Positions 37,041 to 48,565 of a stretch of DNA of 64,000 nt are shown here, piece after piece. Each line of letters begins with the position of its first letter. The first letter of the stretch is position 1. The notes under the pieces were generated by a model. The model had not been told where the DNA came from. It made no database searches and saw only the letters and a program-made list of their open reading frames with translations. Source of the stretch: Salminus brasiliensis (taxonomy: Eukaryota; Chordata; Actinopteri; Characiformes; Bryconidae). The position numbers and the translations under genes were made by a program. Location of the stretch: the NCBI RefSeq assembly GCF_030463535.1, contig NC_132898.1, forward strand, positions 22,178,662 through 22,242,661, in the 5' to 3' direction.

Positions 37041-37640
37041 TTTCAGAATTGACTATGAATTATTCAGTATCTACTATAAACGCTTCAGTAACTACTATGA
37101 ATTATTCAGTATCTACTATAAACGCTTCAGTAACTACTATGAATTATTCAGTATCTACTGTGAACGCTTCAGTAACTACTATGAATTATTCAGTATCTAC
37201 TATAAACGCTTCAGTAACTACTATGAATTATTCAGTATCTATTGTGAACGCTTCAGTAATTACTATGAATTATTCAGTATCTACTGTGAACGCTTCAGTA
37301 ACTACTATGAATTATTCAGTATCTACTGTGAACGCTTCAGTAACTACTATGAATTATTCAGTATCTACTGTGAACGCTTCAGTAACTACTATGAATTATT
37401 CAGTATCTACTATAAACGCTTCAGTAACTACTATGAATTATTCAGTATCTACTGTGAACGCTTCAGTAACTACTATGAATTATTCAGTATCTACTGTGAA
37501 CGCTTCAGTAACTACTATGAATTATTCAGTATCTACTATAAACGCTTCAGTAACTACTATGAATTATTCAGTATCTACTATGACTTATTTAGCATTTACA
37601 ATAGATTATTCAGTATCTACTGTGAACTATTCAGCATGAA
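37041..37640 (+). repeat. 42-bp minisatellite (about 12 near-identical units)
   Basis: Unit ATGAATTATTCAGTATCTAC / TATAAACGCTTCAGTAACTACT, 42 bp, made of two related 21-bp halves. Because 42 is a multiple of three, one frame stays open for 196 codons as a MNYSVST(I/V)NASVTT repeat. It is preceded (36830-37040) by more degenerate 21-bp units. It lies upstream of the ppard promoter, in the spacer to def6. Confidence 0.9.
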
Positions 37641-38889
37641 ATGTCCACTATGAATTATTCAGTAACTGCTATGATTTATTTTGCCTCAACTATGAATTAC
37701 TCAGTATTCACAATGAGTTCTAAAGTTATGGGCTTTATTTATTGTTAATAGCTTTGAGATGTTATTTGAGATGTTTTTTGTCCTGGTTGTTTATGCTTCT
37801 GTGCTGCTGTGCAGGTCAGTGGATTACTGATTGTACCCGTGCTGCACTCGTTAAACTGTAGATATGGGGGTTTAAATAAACATTTGCTTTATGGTTGCGT
37901 AACTCTGCAGTTCTCTGACCCTGTAAACAGCAAACACCCACTTATCTAATAAACACCTGAGAGCGGACTTCAGAGGACACAAACCCAACTGTTCTCTGCC
38001 CGACCCGTTAATTATCAGAACTGATTCACTGAGTCTTTCATTTATTTCAGATTCAGACATAACATAAACACCAATACCACAAATATTACACACACAACAT
38101 TGGTTAATTTTAAGTTTCTGTGAACAGCTTTACAGTTCTTTTCATGTACTAGTATTAAATTCCATATATGCAATTTCTTTGCAGCTTTAAAAGAAAAAAA
38201 ACTTGAAATAATCTATAAACTTTGCGTTCTACTCTCAATCCACATGGTCCAAATATGGAAAACAACCTGCTTTGAATTCAGTGTTATTGGAATGTCACAT
38301 TTACATATATCTGTCTAAATGTATAAATGTTTCAGTCCATGCTGTTCAGATACAGTACAGGGCTCATATATCAGCGTTAAAGGTACAGTATCAAACAGAG
38401 TGAGTTTAACTGTAAGGGATGAAGAGAGATTGCGTAGAAATTAATCAGGAATGTTGATTCATAAACTCACAAACTCTGTAAGGGAGGGAAAACACAGGAG
38501 ACAAGCTTTTGTTTGCGTTGGCAACAGTTGTAAATTGGACATTGTAATTTGTATGTACATTTATATTTTCAGTTATATATCTATAACCTTTATTATATTA
38601 AAAATATGATCTATTAGAATATTATCTATTACAGCTTCTAACACATATATTAAGGTTTATGTATTTTGTATGTAACAATTTATTATTATTATTATTATTA
38701 TTATTATCTAGATATTTATACATCAGTGTGTACATTTACAGTTATCTTAGTGTTTATGAAAACTTTAAAAGCTTTAATCGACCTGCCCCTGCTTCTTCGC
38801 TGCAGTTCTCTGTTACTGCCACAAGATGTCACTGTTCACCACCCTATAAGGTCATTACGGCACAGCGTCACTGCAGCCTTCAACCGTTT

Positions 38890-38924
<35 letters not shown>

Positions 38925-39599
38925 GATAAATACTGCATTAAAATATGATCAAATTAGTATTTTATGTTACTAAAAAGATGTAAATAAAAAGATTATATTT
39001 TTCAACCGTCGCCTGCACTTTGCATTTTGTGCTGATTCCGAAAGTGAGGTTTCTGTGTTTAGTTCTGCGAGCTGTTAAACTGTGCCAGAATTTTGCGTTT
39101 CACTAAATCCAGCTCTTATAAAACGTGCAAGACTGAAATAGTTGTATATATTTTCATAATAATCAGACACACAACTGCTGTGAATAAATGTCTGCTCCTC
39201 TCTTAATGTTACAGGAAACAGGAAGTTCAACCACAGAAAGTGATCATATCACACCCGAGCACTTTCCAGATCTGCACCTTTCAATCTGTTCTCACACTCA
39301 GAGTCTGAGCGCACTCCGAGATGGACATGATGGGCACCCTGAGCATCCCCAGACTAAACAAACGAACTCCACACAGAACCCAACCAGTCCGGACCTGTTT
39401 CTTTATTCAGAATTTAATCACATGATTCAAGATTTTACACTGAAACATCTCAACAATGAACTAAAGTAAAAATGGGCCAGATTTCCAGACCCAGATGAAG
39501 CTTTTAGATCATCAGATGAAGCCTGAAATAGATCATCATTAACAGGCACTTCCACCCCTTTCCCAAAAATCTCTGCACAACTCCGTATCCATTAATTTA

Positions 39600-39790
39600 A
39601 TGATATGTGACTTTACAAACACATTTTAGGCCCAAAATCTTCTCCAAGCTGTGTAGAAACTTTCTGTGAGATGCTTTTAGCGCTTCAGACATCTGGTTCC
39701 ACTCCTCCTCAATGTGAACAGTTCTGACTGGGCAGGTTTCTCCAGAATGGAGCTTTTCAAACCAAACCCACACTTGAATCACTCTGTTCA
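39600..39790 (-). repeat. Dispersed repeat F, copy 2 (inverted)
   Basis: The reverse complement reads TGGGTTTGGTTTGAAAAGC, GTGGAACCAGATGTCTGAAG, CTCACAGAAAGTTTCTAC, GATTTTGGGCCTAAAAT, matching the 29500 copy. It is in the spacer downstream of def6. Confidence 0.65.
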
Positions 39791-40349
39791 CTTACCTTTT
39801 TAATTAGGCAGAGAATAATAAAAAAAAAAAAATAATAATAATAACATTTTTATCCAGAACTGAATTCAAACAACTGTTCAAAAGTGTGAAATCACTATTT
39901 TCATGCATAAAATGATTCAAATCTGATGCTAAAACTCTTTACAGCACACTATACATTTTTATAATGTAAAGGCAGAGACAGATATCTTTAAATAAATGAT
40001 TATCAACACATAATTGCAGTCAATAATTCAACATTTAATGACTGGCTGTTCCCAGAATAATTAAATTGTTTTTTAAAAATTGGTTTATTACATTTAAATC
40101 TACATAAAGTAAGTTACTACTCAATCAAATAATATTTATTGATACAGCAAACGACTGCAAACTTTTGAACAGTGATGTTCATAAAGTTTAGGAGTGAAAC
40201 TGTCGACTGGAGCATTTATGATACAGAGAGATGACGTTAAAGCGATAATTCAAATCAAAAATTGGAAAAAAAACAACAATCTAGTTCCCCCAGTTTCCCC
40301 CTCTTCCCCCAAATGTGGTCAATCAGTCAAGACAAGCTTGATGCCTCTT

Positions 40350-40530
40350 TAGTTTTACACTGGAGCTACGAGGCTAATGTTGCTAACAAGTAATGGAAGC
40401 CTATGTACACCAATTAGCACTGGAGCTACCTGCACATCCAAATTATCATCCACTCTCCTTAAACCGTGTGGAGGTGTTCCGTAATTGATGTCTCTGTCTC
40501 TGTAGGGCCCACTGTTAGCTAAAAACTGTG
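40350..40530 (+). repeat. Dispersed repeat E, copy immediately downstream of def6
   Basis: Two body units (ACTGGAGCTACGAGGCTAAT) plus the tail CCTTAAACCGTGTGGAGGTGTTC, ending 40 bp from the def6 stop codon. Confidence 0.65.
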
Positions 40531-40570
40531 ATTTTAGTTGTTGAATCGTCACTTTAATGTGTGTTCTTCT

Positions 40571-43175
40571 CTACACAGGTTCAGAATAAGCTTTGTGGAG
40601 CGCTCGGGACTTCTCTCCATTTGTCTTCTCCTCTCTCTTTTCGTCTCCGTTGTGTCTGTCCGTCTCTCGGATGCTGCCTCTAGTGGCCAGAAGTCCGCTG
40701 TCTCCTAAAGATGGCACTCGCATGGCCGGAGCCGATGCCCTGCGGTCTGAAACACAGGCTGGAGTTAGAGAGAGAATATTTTAGGAGATAGTTCTTGATT
40801 TATTGAGACACAAACAGAAGAGCTAATAAACTGCATGGCACCGCTGCTTCTATTACTGTTAATGTGTGGTGAAGCCATCTTGGATTTTGAGAGAGTGGGT
40901 GAGACTTAACATTCCCAACTTTCCGAGTTGTGAGGGCATTCCAGTTATAATGAAAACCTAAGATATTCCAACATCCCAGTTTAAATGGAACACAGCAAGA
41001 ATCAAGGATCTAACATTAGTAATAAGCAGGCTGGCAAACTCACCTAGCATACACACAAAAATATACAAAAGTAATCATCTCCAAACAGGTCTTGTGAGGT
41101 GTTCCTGGTATGAAGCGGTCAGTACCCAAGACTCACTGATGCTCATGGAGGTCCCACCTCACAACATACAGGACTTAAAGGATCTGCTGCTAATGTTTTG
41201 GTGTCAGACACTACAGGGCAATTTCACAGTCTCATGGACTCCATGCCTCAAATGGTCAGATCTGTTGATGTGGCACAAATGGTGTTATGGTGACTCAATA
41301 TTAGATATGTGGTGTTATTGCTGATGGCTGTGTTTATTCATAGTCTGTGGGAGATAAATAGTTAAAAGGTTGTGTTTCAACGCATGTTTTGGGTCATAAG
41401 AGCTGGGCTTAATGTTCAGAACAATAGAGCCAATGGACACAAACTTATCAACATATTCTTGCTTTGTGTCAAGCACATTGAATTGTGAACCACAACAGTG
41501 TGAGCTGCACACCTCCTGGGCCGATGGGGTGCATCAGCCTGGTCATCTGGACATTCCAATGTTTAACACTCGAGCTGGCCTGCCGCTGCTTCCTCTGGGC
41601 CGCCTGAGAACACATACATATTTAATTAGATACCTGACATCAACCAAGTGGAACCTTACCTCAGAACCCAAATGAATTGATTTCGCTCCTTAACACAAAC
41701 ACACAGGTACGCACTGCAATGTCCTGGTCCACACGGTGTCTGCTGGCACGAATGTTCTCCAGCTGTTTGTGTGCCTCTTCCAGAGCGTTAGCTTTCTCAT
41801 CCATTTCCCTCCTCAGCTCTCTCTTCTCCTTCTGCATGTGCTCCAGCAGCTCCTCCTGCTCCTCCTGCAGGGACAGCAGAGCCTTCGTCTTTTCCTCCTC
41901 TTCCGCCAGCAGCCTGCAGACACACAACAAACAAGCAAACAACAGCTTGTAAACAACAAGACTGTAGACTAAGGCTGGGTTGGGCTATACTGCTGTAGGC
42001 TGAATGGTTGGGGCTAAACCGCTGTAGGCTGAATGGGTGGGGCTAAACAGCAGAACGCACACAGCGTGTCTATTTCTTTGAGGGAAAATACTGCCAATCC
42101 TGCATCTTGTCTCAGAATGCAATCAAATCCTCACAGCAATTCATTTAAATTCTAGTAGAAAGCCTTCCCTTGACAGTAGAGAGAGTTATTTCCAACAAGA
42201 GCAAGATCTCTCTTTTTCTCTCTTTTTGAATATCCTTGAACAATTGATGAGCAGGTGTCCCAACACCATGTTGTTCAATGTAGTGTAATATAATGATCAC
42301 ATTTATTAATTAACTTTGTATGCTGTTTATCTTGTACTGAGGTGCAATTTATGACATAATCTAAATTGTATAAGTGTAAGACTGTGTCATCAGTGTGGTG
42401 ATGTGGTTTGTGAAACTGTACGGCACACTGTTATCTATAAAAATGCAATGGAGTTTGGACATTCAGGCTCCTGCTGCCGTGTTTAGTGGCACTCGGTTTC
42501 TCTAAGTGAGGATTGTGTTGCTCATCATGACCTGCAACCACAGAGCCGAGCGAACAGGAAATCTTCAGCGCTAAAAACAAAGAAAATAAGGTTCCACACA
42601 TACACACACACATGCACACACATACACACACTGATGCACACATAATCTTGTGGTCTTTATGGGCTGTGCATGGTTTGCTGAGCTGCACTTGTGGGAGGCA
42701 AAACACATCAGTCTCTAAGATCAGTTTAGTGACACAGTTGCGACACTTAACCCTCATACACACACAACATATACAACAACAGCTTAAATTGCTGGTCACT
42801 TTATCAGAAACCCCTCTCTTGTAGCTCCAAATTGCTGGCCATTTTATCAGAAACTCCCCTCTTCTAGTTCTACCTTGCTGATCACTTATGATCAATTCCT
42901 CTCTTGTAGCCACCTGGCTGAATGATCAAATTATCAGACCCCCCTTCCCTGGTAGTTCCATCTTGCTGGACACTTTTACAGAAATTTCTCCCCCGTAGAG
43001 CCACCTTGCTGACGACTTTCTCAGAACCCCCTCTCTTGTAAGGCACCCAATGTAGTCTACATTACTACTCATAATTACAGGAACTTTTTTGGTGCATTTT
43101 TTGGGCCCTTTTGTAAGGCCATATCTAAACAGTGGGAGTTTCTGATGAAGTGGACAACAAGTGTAGCACTAGAGC

Positions 43176-43220
<45 letters not shown>

Positions 43221-46200
43221 TGTACCTGGTCTGTGTGTATCTGTAGTTCTCCTCGTCCTGTCTGGCTTTGATCTCCTGGTGCAGCGCGTCCTCCAGATGC
43301 TGCTGAAGCTCCTCCAGCTCCCTAATCCTCTTCCGCTGATGCTCCGCCTCCACCTCTTTCAGCGCCATCTCCTCACGCATGCTTGCTCGGGCCTGCACAC
43401 ACACAAAAGCAGTTCCTTAAGAATTCTATACAGAACTATGACAGCTTCAATTATTCTTTTAGTCATTAAATGGTTCCTTGTTCCTGGTTTACAAGGGAAA
43501 CCTCTTGTAGTTGTTGTTTGAAAAATGGGTTCTACTACTGTTCTAAACTTTTTTACAGTACTATATAAAACGCTTAGGCATCAGGTGTTCTAAATAACAT
43601 GTAAAATTCAAGCACACTCTTCTCCTCTTACACTAAACAACTAAATTCTATATATTACAGAGAAAGGGTTCTGTGCGATACAGAACCATTCAAAAGTTTA
43701 TATTAAGAACTGCATACAAGATTATTATTTTTTATTGTTATTACTTATTTTGTATACAAAGAACAATTTAAGCATCAAGGTAAATTATTGAAGTTGTTAT
43801 GGTTCTATACAGAACCATGGTTGTATTCAGGGACTCAAAAATAACCCATTTTTCTGTAGGTGTACTCTCTTCTTTCCTTTTCCTCCTTTTCCTCACCTCC
43901 TCCGCCTGCTGCAGCTGCTCCTCCAGTGCCCTCTGCAACTCATCATGCTGTTTCCTCCTCCTTTCCTCCTCCTGCAGGAGCGCCACCTGAGCCTGCTTCT
44001 GTGCCTCCTTCAGAAGCTCAAGCTCCGCCTGTTTCTGCTCCTTCTCGCCCTGCAGATCCTGCAGTCTCTGGGTCTCCTGCTCTCTAAAGGCTCGCCTCCT
44101 CTCCCGCTCTTCACGTACCTCCTGCCGCCGAGCCTTCAGCTCCTTATGCAGGGAGCTCTTCCCTTCCGAGCGCAGACGGATCGCCAGCTGGATCGCTGTG
44201 CAGAGAAGAGTGTGTGCTCATGTAGTTCCTCCGGTTTAGTCTAATTTTATTAGGAGCTATGAGGCTCATGTAGCTAACAAATAATAAAAGCTTACACCCC
44301 ACCAATTAGCATAGCTGTGTTTATAGTTATGTTTATAATAACAGTGTGTCATTCACTGTGTATGTATGTGTTACCTGTTGTCCACTCCTGTCTTTGCTTG
44401 CTGTCCGGTGCACTCATTTCATACGTCTTATTGAGGGTCTTCACACAGAACATGCACCTCTTTCCCTCCCTCTCTGGGAGAACCTGCCACACGCACAAAT
44501 ACACACACACACACACTCAACCTACAGCAGTTTAGCTCCCGCTCATTCAGCCTATACCAGCCTAAAGAGGTGTAACCTCACCTATTCAAGGGACTGTTTT
44601 AGGCTGCTGTCTGAATTAGGCACAACACAAGGCAGCCAATCAAAACAGATGTTATTTACATACTCTGCATGTCCAAATATTTGTGGACACCCCTTCTAAT
44701 GAACACATTCAGCTACTTTAAGTTGAACCCATTGTTGACAGAGATGTGCAAATTAACACACACAGCTTGTCTAGTCCCTGTAGAGAAGTATCGCTAATAC
44801 AATAGGACTCTCTGGAGCAGAAAAACATGAACCTATTGGCACCATGACTAATGCCAGGCGTGGGCTAGAGGGGAATAAAGCACCCAGGGATTGAGCTGTG
44901 GAGCTGAGTTTTCTGGAATGATTCATGCAATACTTTTGGGATGAGTTAGGGAGTTGTGGGTGAGGTGGGTTCGTGATTATCCAACATCCTGACCTCACTT
45001 GCGCTGTCTTATAGACATCTAGTAGAGAGCCTTCCATGGACAGTAGAGACAGTTACTCCAACAAAAGCAGGATAAAGTCATTTATTTTAATACTTTATAT
45101 TAACAATGAATAAGCAGGTGTCCCAATTCCTAGTGTATATCAGTGTTAAAAGATATGGGCTCTTTAAGCGTCAGTTTGAGGTGAGGGGTGAACAGTACCT
45201 CTACACAGCAGTTGAGGTCGAGTTCGATGCTGCCTTTACACTCCTTCCTGTCTTCACTGGTGTAATAACTCAGAACACTTGGCTTCAGACAGAACCAGCG
45301 CTCTGTCCAGTTCCGCCGTAGGTGACCCTTCTTCCACAGATACCCCTGTAACACACGCATACACACACACATAATCAGCAGTTTTCTTTCCCTGTAGACT
45401 TACACTTTAATCATTTAGTGTCTGGAATGTGTGTACGAGTCAGGGATGGATTCAAGAAAGTGCCTGGAAAAATACAGTATTTTTAAAGAACCCGTATCCT
45501 GGATTTTTAAAGTAAAAAGTCTATATTACCTGAAACAACAGCCTATTTTACCATAACTGTTTTCATGATGTCACATAAACCAATAGTCTATGCAGTTTAG
45601 TCCCGCCTATTTAGCCTACATCACTTTAGATTCACCCAGCGTTAGATTCAACCAGCTTATAGTATCTTACAGTAGTCTAGCCCTACATATTCAGCCTAAA
45701 GCTGTTTATACCCACCCATTCAGCCTACAGTAGTTTAGCCCCCCATTCAGCCTATAGCAGTTTAGCCCCACCCATTCAGTCCATTAGTCTTAAAGCCCAT
45801 TAGTCTTAAAGGGACAGTAGCAAAAAGCAATCTGTCCAAAAATCAAGCCATAGCCATGCAGGACATGGGCTCTTTAATCTGCTTTAAAATCTTTAAAATC
45901 GTGCCTCTTTTAGGACGCTTCCGACCATCTCCCGGTAGACATCCTCTATAGCCGAGCTGAGGCGCTCTCTTTCCAGGCCTCGGCCCAAAACCCCTGAGTT
46001 CACCAGTTCCAGGAAACTCCACACACTCATGCCCTCCTGAACACACTCCTGAGTCCAGAACTCCTCCACATCCACACTGTTTAGCTCCACACTCAGCACT
46101 GCGCAGATCTTCTTCAGCAGATAGTCCACCTGAGAACACACAAACACACACACTATGTTTTCCAATAATGCGCCAACTTGAGGATCCAGAGTGTAACTGC

Positions 46201-47806
46201 TGCACCATTTAAAGTGGAACAGAAAATTACAATAAGAAACTGGCCTCAGGTGCCAGAAGGTAACTGCTGCACCATTCAAGGTGGAACAAAAAGTTACAGT
46301 AATAAAACATGTTATCTAGGACATGTTATCTAAAACATAGGCCATGCCAATTGGTGGGTGTAAGCTTCCAATACATGGTAGCTAAATGTATTTAAACAAG
46401 TCTTTCTCACCTCCTCTGGTACGAGCAGTAGTGGGTACTTGTCCTCAGTAAGGAAGTTGAAGAGGCACCACAGACGTCCTGCGTCTTTATTGGACAGAAC
46501 CGCGGTGCCATTGGTGTTTGGACGGTAGTTCTTTTTAGAACAGAGCGTCCAGCACAGTTCGTCCACCTGCTCTTTGTCAAACGTGCCTTCCACTACCTGC
46601 CAGAAAACGGACACACGTACACATACACACAGTAAGGGCACATAAACATAAAGGTGTGTGTACCTCATCCAGTATAAATTTACTGAGGTAATACATTTAT
46701 CCCTGGTTTAGTGTGTGTCTTTGGGTGTGTGTATTTGTGTACCTTATCCAGTATGAATTTATTGAGGTAGGGCATGTATCCCTGGCTGGAAACGGGTCCA
46801 TCATCATCATCACTAAAGTGCTGCTCCAGAGCCGCCTGATCATGAGGGATCCGTAATACACTGTACAGGTTATGAGACAACACCTAAACAATAAACAACA
46901 AACAATAAACAAACAGATCCCATTCAATAATACACTGTACAGGTTATGAGACAACATCTAAACAACAAACAAACAGAATATGCATCATAGCAACAGTACA
47001 AACAGTATTACACCGGTTAATACTACAGATTAAAGACAACACCAACACAACACTAAACAAACATTTACTCAATAATATACAATAAAAAATGTAACAAACC
47101 ACACCTACAAAAAAGGGTTAAACAATTGAGAATTGTGTATTTTCTCTCACTACAACACACACACACACACACTCACACACAAATGTGCACTGCAGCCTAA
47201 CACTGCTGACACAACCTGTGTGTGCGTGTGTGTGGACTGTAGACCCCAATTCTCTAAATCCAGATCATGTGAGACAGATTACCTACAGCTGAAGTAAACA
47301 AGCACCCCCACGCACACACACAACATGTACAGAAGTATTTGGACGGCCTTTCTAATGACTGAATTCATGGGACGCTCTGGAGCAGCCATGATCACATGAC
47401 CCCATAACCACAGCATTGAGCTGCATTCTCTGGAGTGATGGAGCTCCATCTGATACCTTTAGGATGAGCTGGAGTGTCAGAACTAAGTCTCCAACATCAG
47501 TACCTGACCTCACTGGGTGCCCTCACTCTCTGGGCTGAACGCTATCAAATTCTCCTCACAGCAAACATCTAGTTTAAAGTCTTCCTACAAAAGTAGAGGC
47601 TGTTACTGCAGTAAAGAGGCACAAACCCACGGCTAGTGCCCTTGATTTTAGGAGGAACTTTGAAGGAGGGTGCCAAGACACTTCAGGAGAAGTTCAGTGA
47701 GCTTTACTGTTTACTGACAGTTTACTGACTCCTTAACAGTAACAAGCATTCAGACACTTCAGAACTGAGCAGAAGAAAAACACCAATACCAAACACCAAT
47801 ACTCAA

Positions 47807-47856
<50 letters not shown>

Positions 47857-47951
47857 TTCAGTTGCGATTTGGACACTTTCCCGCTGTCCTCTGTGTCCAG
47901 AGAGGTGAAGGCGTACCAGATGCTCTTCAGCAGCTCTGCTCGAACCTCCAT
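40571..47951 (-). CDS. def6: DEF6 (IBP/SLAT) guanine nucleotide exchange factor
   Basis: Eleven coding exons on the minus strand: 47856-47951 (ATG), 46743-46883, 46411-46596, 45905-46129, 45199-45345, 44375-44483, 43897-44195, 43226-43392, 41715-41913, 41513-41603, 40571-40746 (stop TAG). Total 1,836 nt, 611 aa (human 631), all phases fit. Residues 1-216 are the N-terminal EF-hand-like region ([35 protein letters not shown]), 217-312 the PH domain ([28 protein letters not shown]), and about 320-540 a Glu/Arg-rich coiled coil with the DH-like activity, then [14 protein letters not shown] and a basic-acidic tail. DEF6 is a Rac/Cdc42/RhoA exchange factor downstream of antigen receptors; its PH domain binds phosphoinositides. 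The exon 4 donor reads GAG|GCACGA, so intron 4 would be GC-AG. SWAP70 is the alternative; the length, the exon 3 sequence and the position beside ppard favour def6. Confidence 0.95.
41088..41290 (-). mobile_element. MITE family A, internal fragment
   Basis: The reverse complement matches the internal part of the 28277-28759 element (GGCATGGAGTCCATGAGACT..., GTTAGCAGCAGATCCTTTAAGTCCTG with changes). Both ends are missing. It sits in def6 intron 10. Confidence 0.6.
42100..42295 (-). mobile_element. MITE family D, fragment in def6 intron 8
   Basis: Shares CAATCAAATCCTCACAGCAAT, CCTTCCCTTGACAGTAGAGAG and an end GCAGGTGTCCCAACACC...TAGTGTA with other copies. Confidence 0.6.
42790..43030. repeat. 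Degenerate ~55-bp 'CACTTTATCAGAAACCCC' minisatellite
   Basis: Five diverged units TTGCTGGNCACTTTATCAGA / AACCCCTCTCTTGTAGNTCC in def6 intron 8. Single units occur near 6890-6960, 10495-10570 and 50590-50620. Confidence 0.65.
44666..45137 (-). mobile_element. MITE family D, near-complete copy in def6 intron 5
   Basis: It begins TGTCCAAATATTTGTGGACACC and ends CAGGTGTCCCAATTCCTAGTGTA, the reverse orientation of the 17064 copy. It fills most of def6 intron 5. Confidence 0.7.
45590..45790. repeat. 'CAGCCTACAGCAGTTTAGCCCC' minisatellite
   Basis: Six degenerate ~30-bp units (CCCATTCAGCCTA(T/C)AGCAGTTTAG) in def6 intron 4. Short versions occur at 11505-11550, 41985-42055, 44520-44580 and 62700-62825. 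Confidence 0.65.
45903..45904 (-). other. def6: Non-canonical GC 5' splice site of def6 intron 4
   Basis: The coding frame runs to ...GSVLKE (GAG) and must join GGGTATCTG (GYLWKK) at 45345. The only junction that keeps the conserved VLK(Q/E)GYLW sequence uses GC at 45904-45903. The sequence GCACGA differs by one base (T to C at +2) from a normal GTACGA donor. No usable GT exists in the right phase nearby. Confidence 0.7.
46660..46708 (-). repeat. Truncated copy of the 3' end of def6 exon 2
   Basis: These ~49 bases match 46740-46788 with about 8 to 9 differences (offset 80 bp). That segment is the last ~45 bases of exon 2 and its donor. The copy retains a GTACAC donor (GATGAG|GTACACACC) but has no acceptor or 5' part, so it is a downstream exon relic within intron 2. 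Confidence 0.75.
46928..46976 (-). repeat. Truncated copy of the 5' end of def6 exon 2
   Basis: These bases match 46854-46905 with few differences (offset about 74 bp), covering the acceptor (TGTTTAG) and roughly the first nine codons of exon 2 (LSHNLYSV preserved). The first codon is ATG instead of GTG. The copy runs out of homology after that, so it has an acceptor but no donor. It lies in intron 1, upstream of the real exon. Confidence 0.75.
47325..47700 (-). mobile_element. MITE family D, divergent fragment in def6 intron 1
   Basis: Begins TACAGAAGTATTTGGACGGCC and continues with the family's internal sequence (CTCTGGAGCAGCCATGATC, CCTCACAGCAAACATCTAG), ending AGACACTTC. The far terminal repeat is missing. 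Confidence 0.55.
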
Positions 47952-48319
47952 CCCTCACTCCTCTTACTGCTGTTTATGTCTCTCTCCCTCTATTCTGTCT
48001 TTATTTGCTGTCTCTTTTTTGCTCGCTCTTTTGTTTTCTTTTGTTTCCTCTGGCACCCCTTCTCCCTCCTTCTCTCTCTCTCTTTCTTATTCTTGCTCTG
48101 TTTTCCTCTCGCCCCTTCAATCTTTAAAAAAAAACCTCTCACATCCTGCCTCCACCTGCAGAAGCACAGCACCCCCTGCCTGCGGCACTGAGCCCCTGTA
48201 AGAGCTGAGCAGTGCTTCACACACACACACAGGACTTGTTTTGGTCACCCCCAGGGGGCCCTGTAGTACAGACAGAGGGTTTCAGAAAAATGTGATGAAA
48301 AATGAGTGATTGCACAGCA

Positions 48320-48565
48320 TATCCAATTCCCAGGTGGTTGCTTGGATGTCATCAGGAAGTTGATATGGGGTTGCTATGTGACTGTTATGCTGTTCCAAGT
48401 GGATGCTATTATGTAGTTCAGCAATTGCTACGCTCTTCAAAGTGATTGATATATTGTGGCTAAGTAGTTACTATGGTACCCCAGAGGGCTGCTATGAAAC
48501 TGTTAGATTGTTGCTTTGTTGTTTGCTATAGTTTTTTTAAGCAGTTGCTATGATATGCCAGGTGG
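48320..48565. repeat. Degenerate 'GGTTGCTATG' minisatellite
   Basis: Roughly 20-24-bp units around GTTGCTATG(T)G with strong divergence, directly adjoining the 16-bp array. Same family as 2230-2420. Confidence 0.6.

Larger units (their letters stand above)
36451..40570. other. Spacer between ppard promoter and def6 3' end
   Basis: AT-rich, with the 42-bp array, repeat F copy 2, repeat E and short CA/TTA runs. Open frames here (for example 39188-39469) have no splice or family support. The def6 3' UTR lies at its right end. Confidence 0.5.

Noticed and set aside
37049-37639. 196-codon open frame with MNYSVST repeats taken as a repetitive protein
   Set aside because: Explained by a 42-bp (multiple of three) minisatellite; flanks show no gene structure, so reported as a repeat, not a CDS.
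39188-39469. 93-codon open frame in the spacer downstream of def6
   Set aside because: Starts and stops without promoter, splice or family evidence; composition is ordinary spacer DNA.
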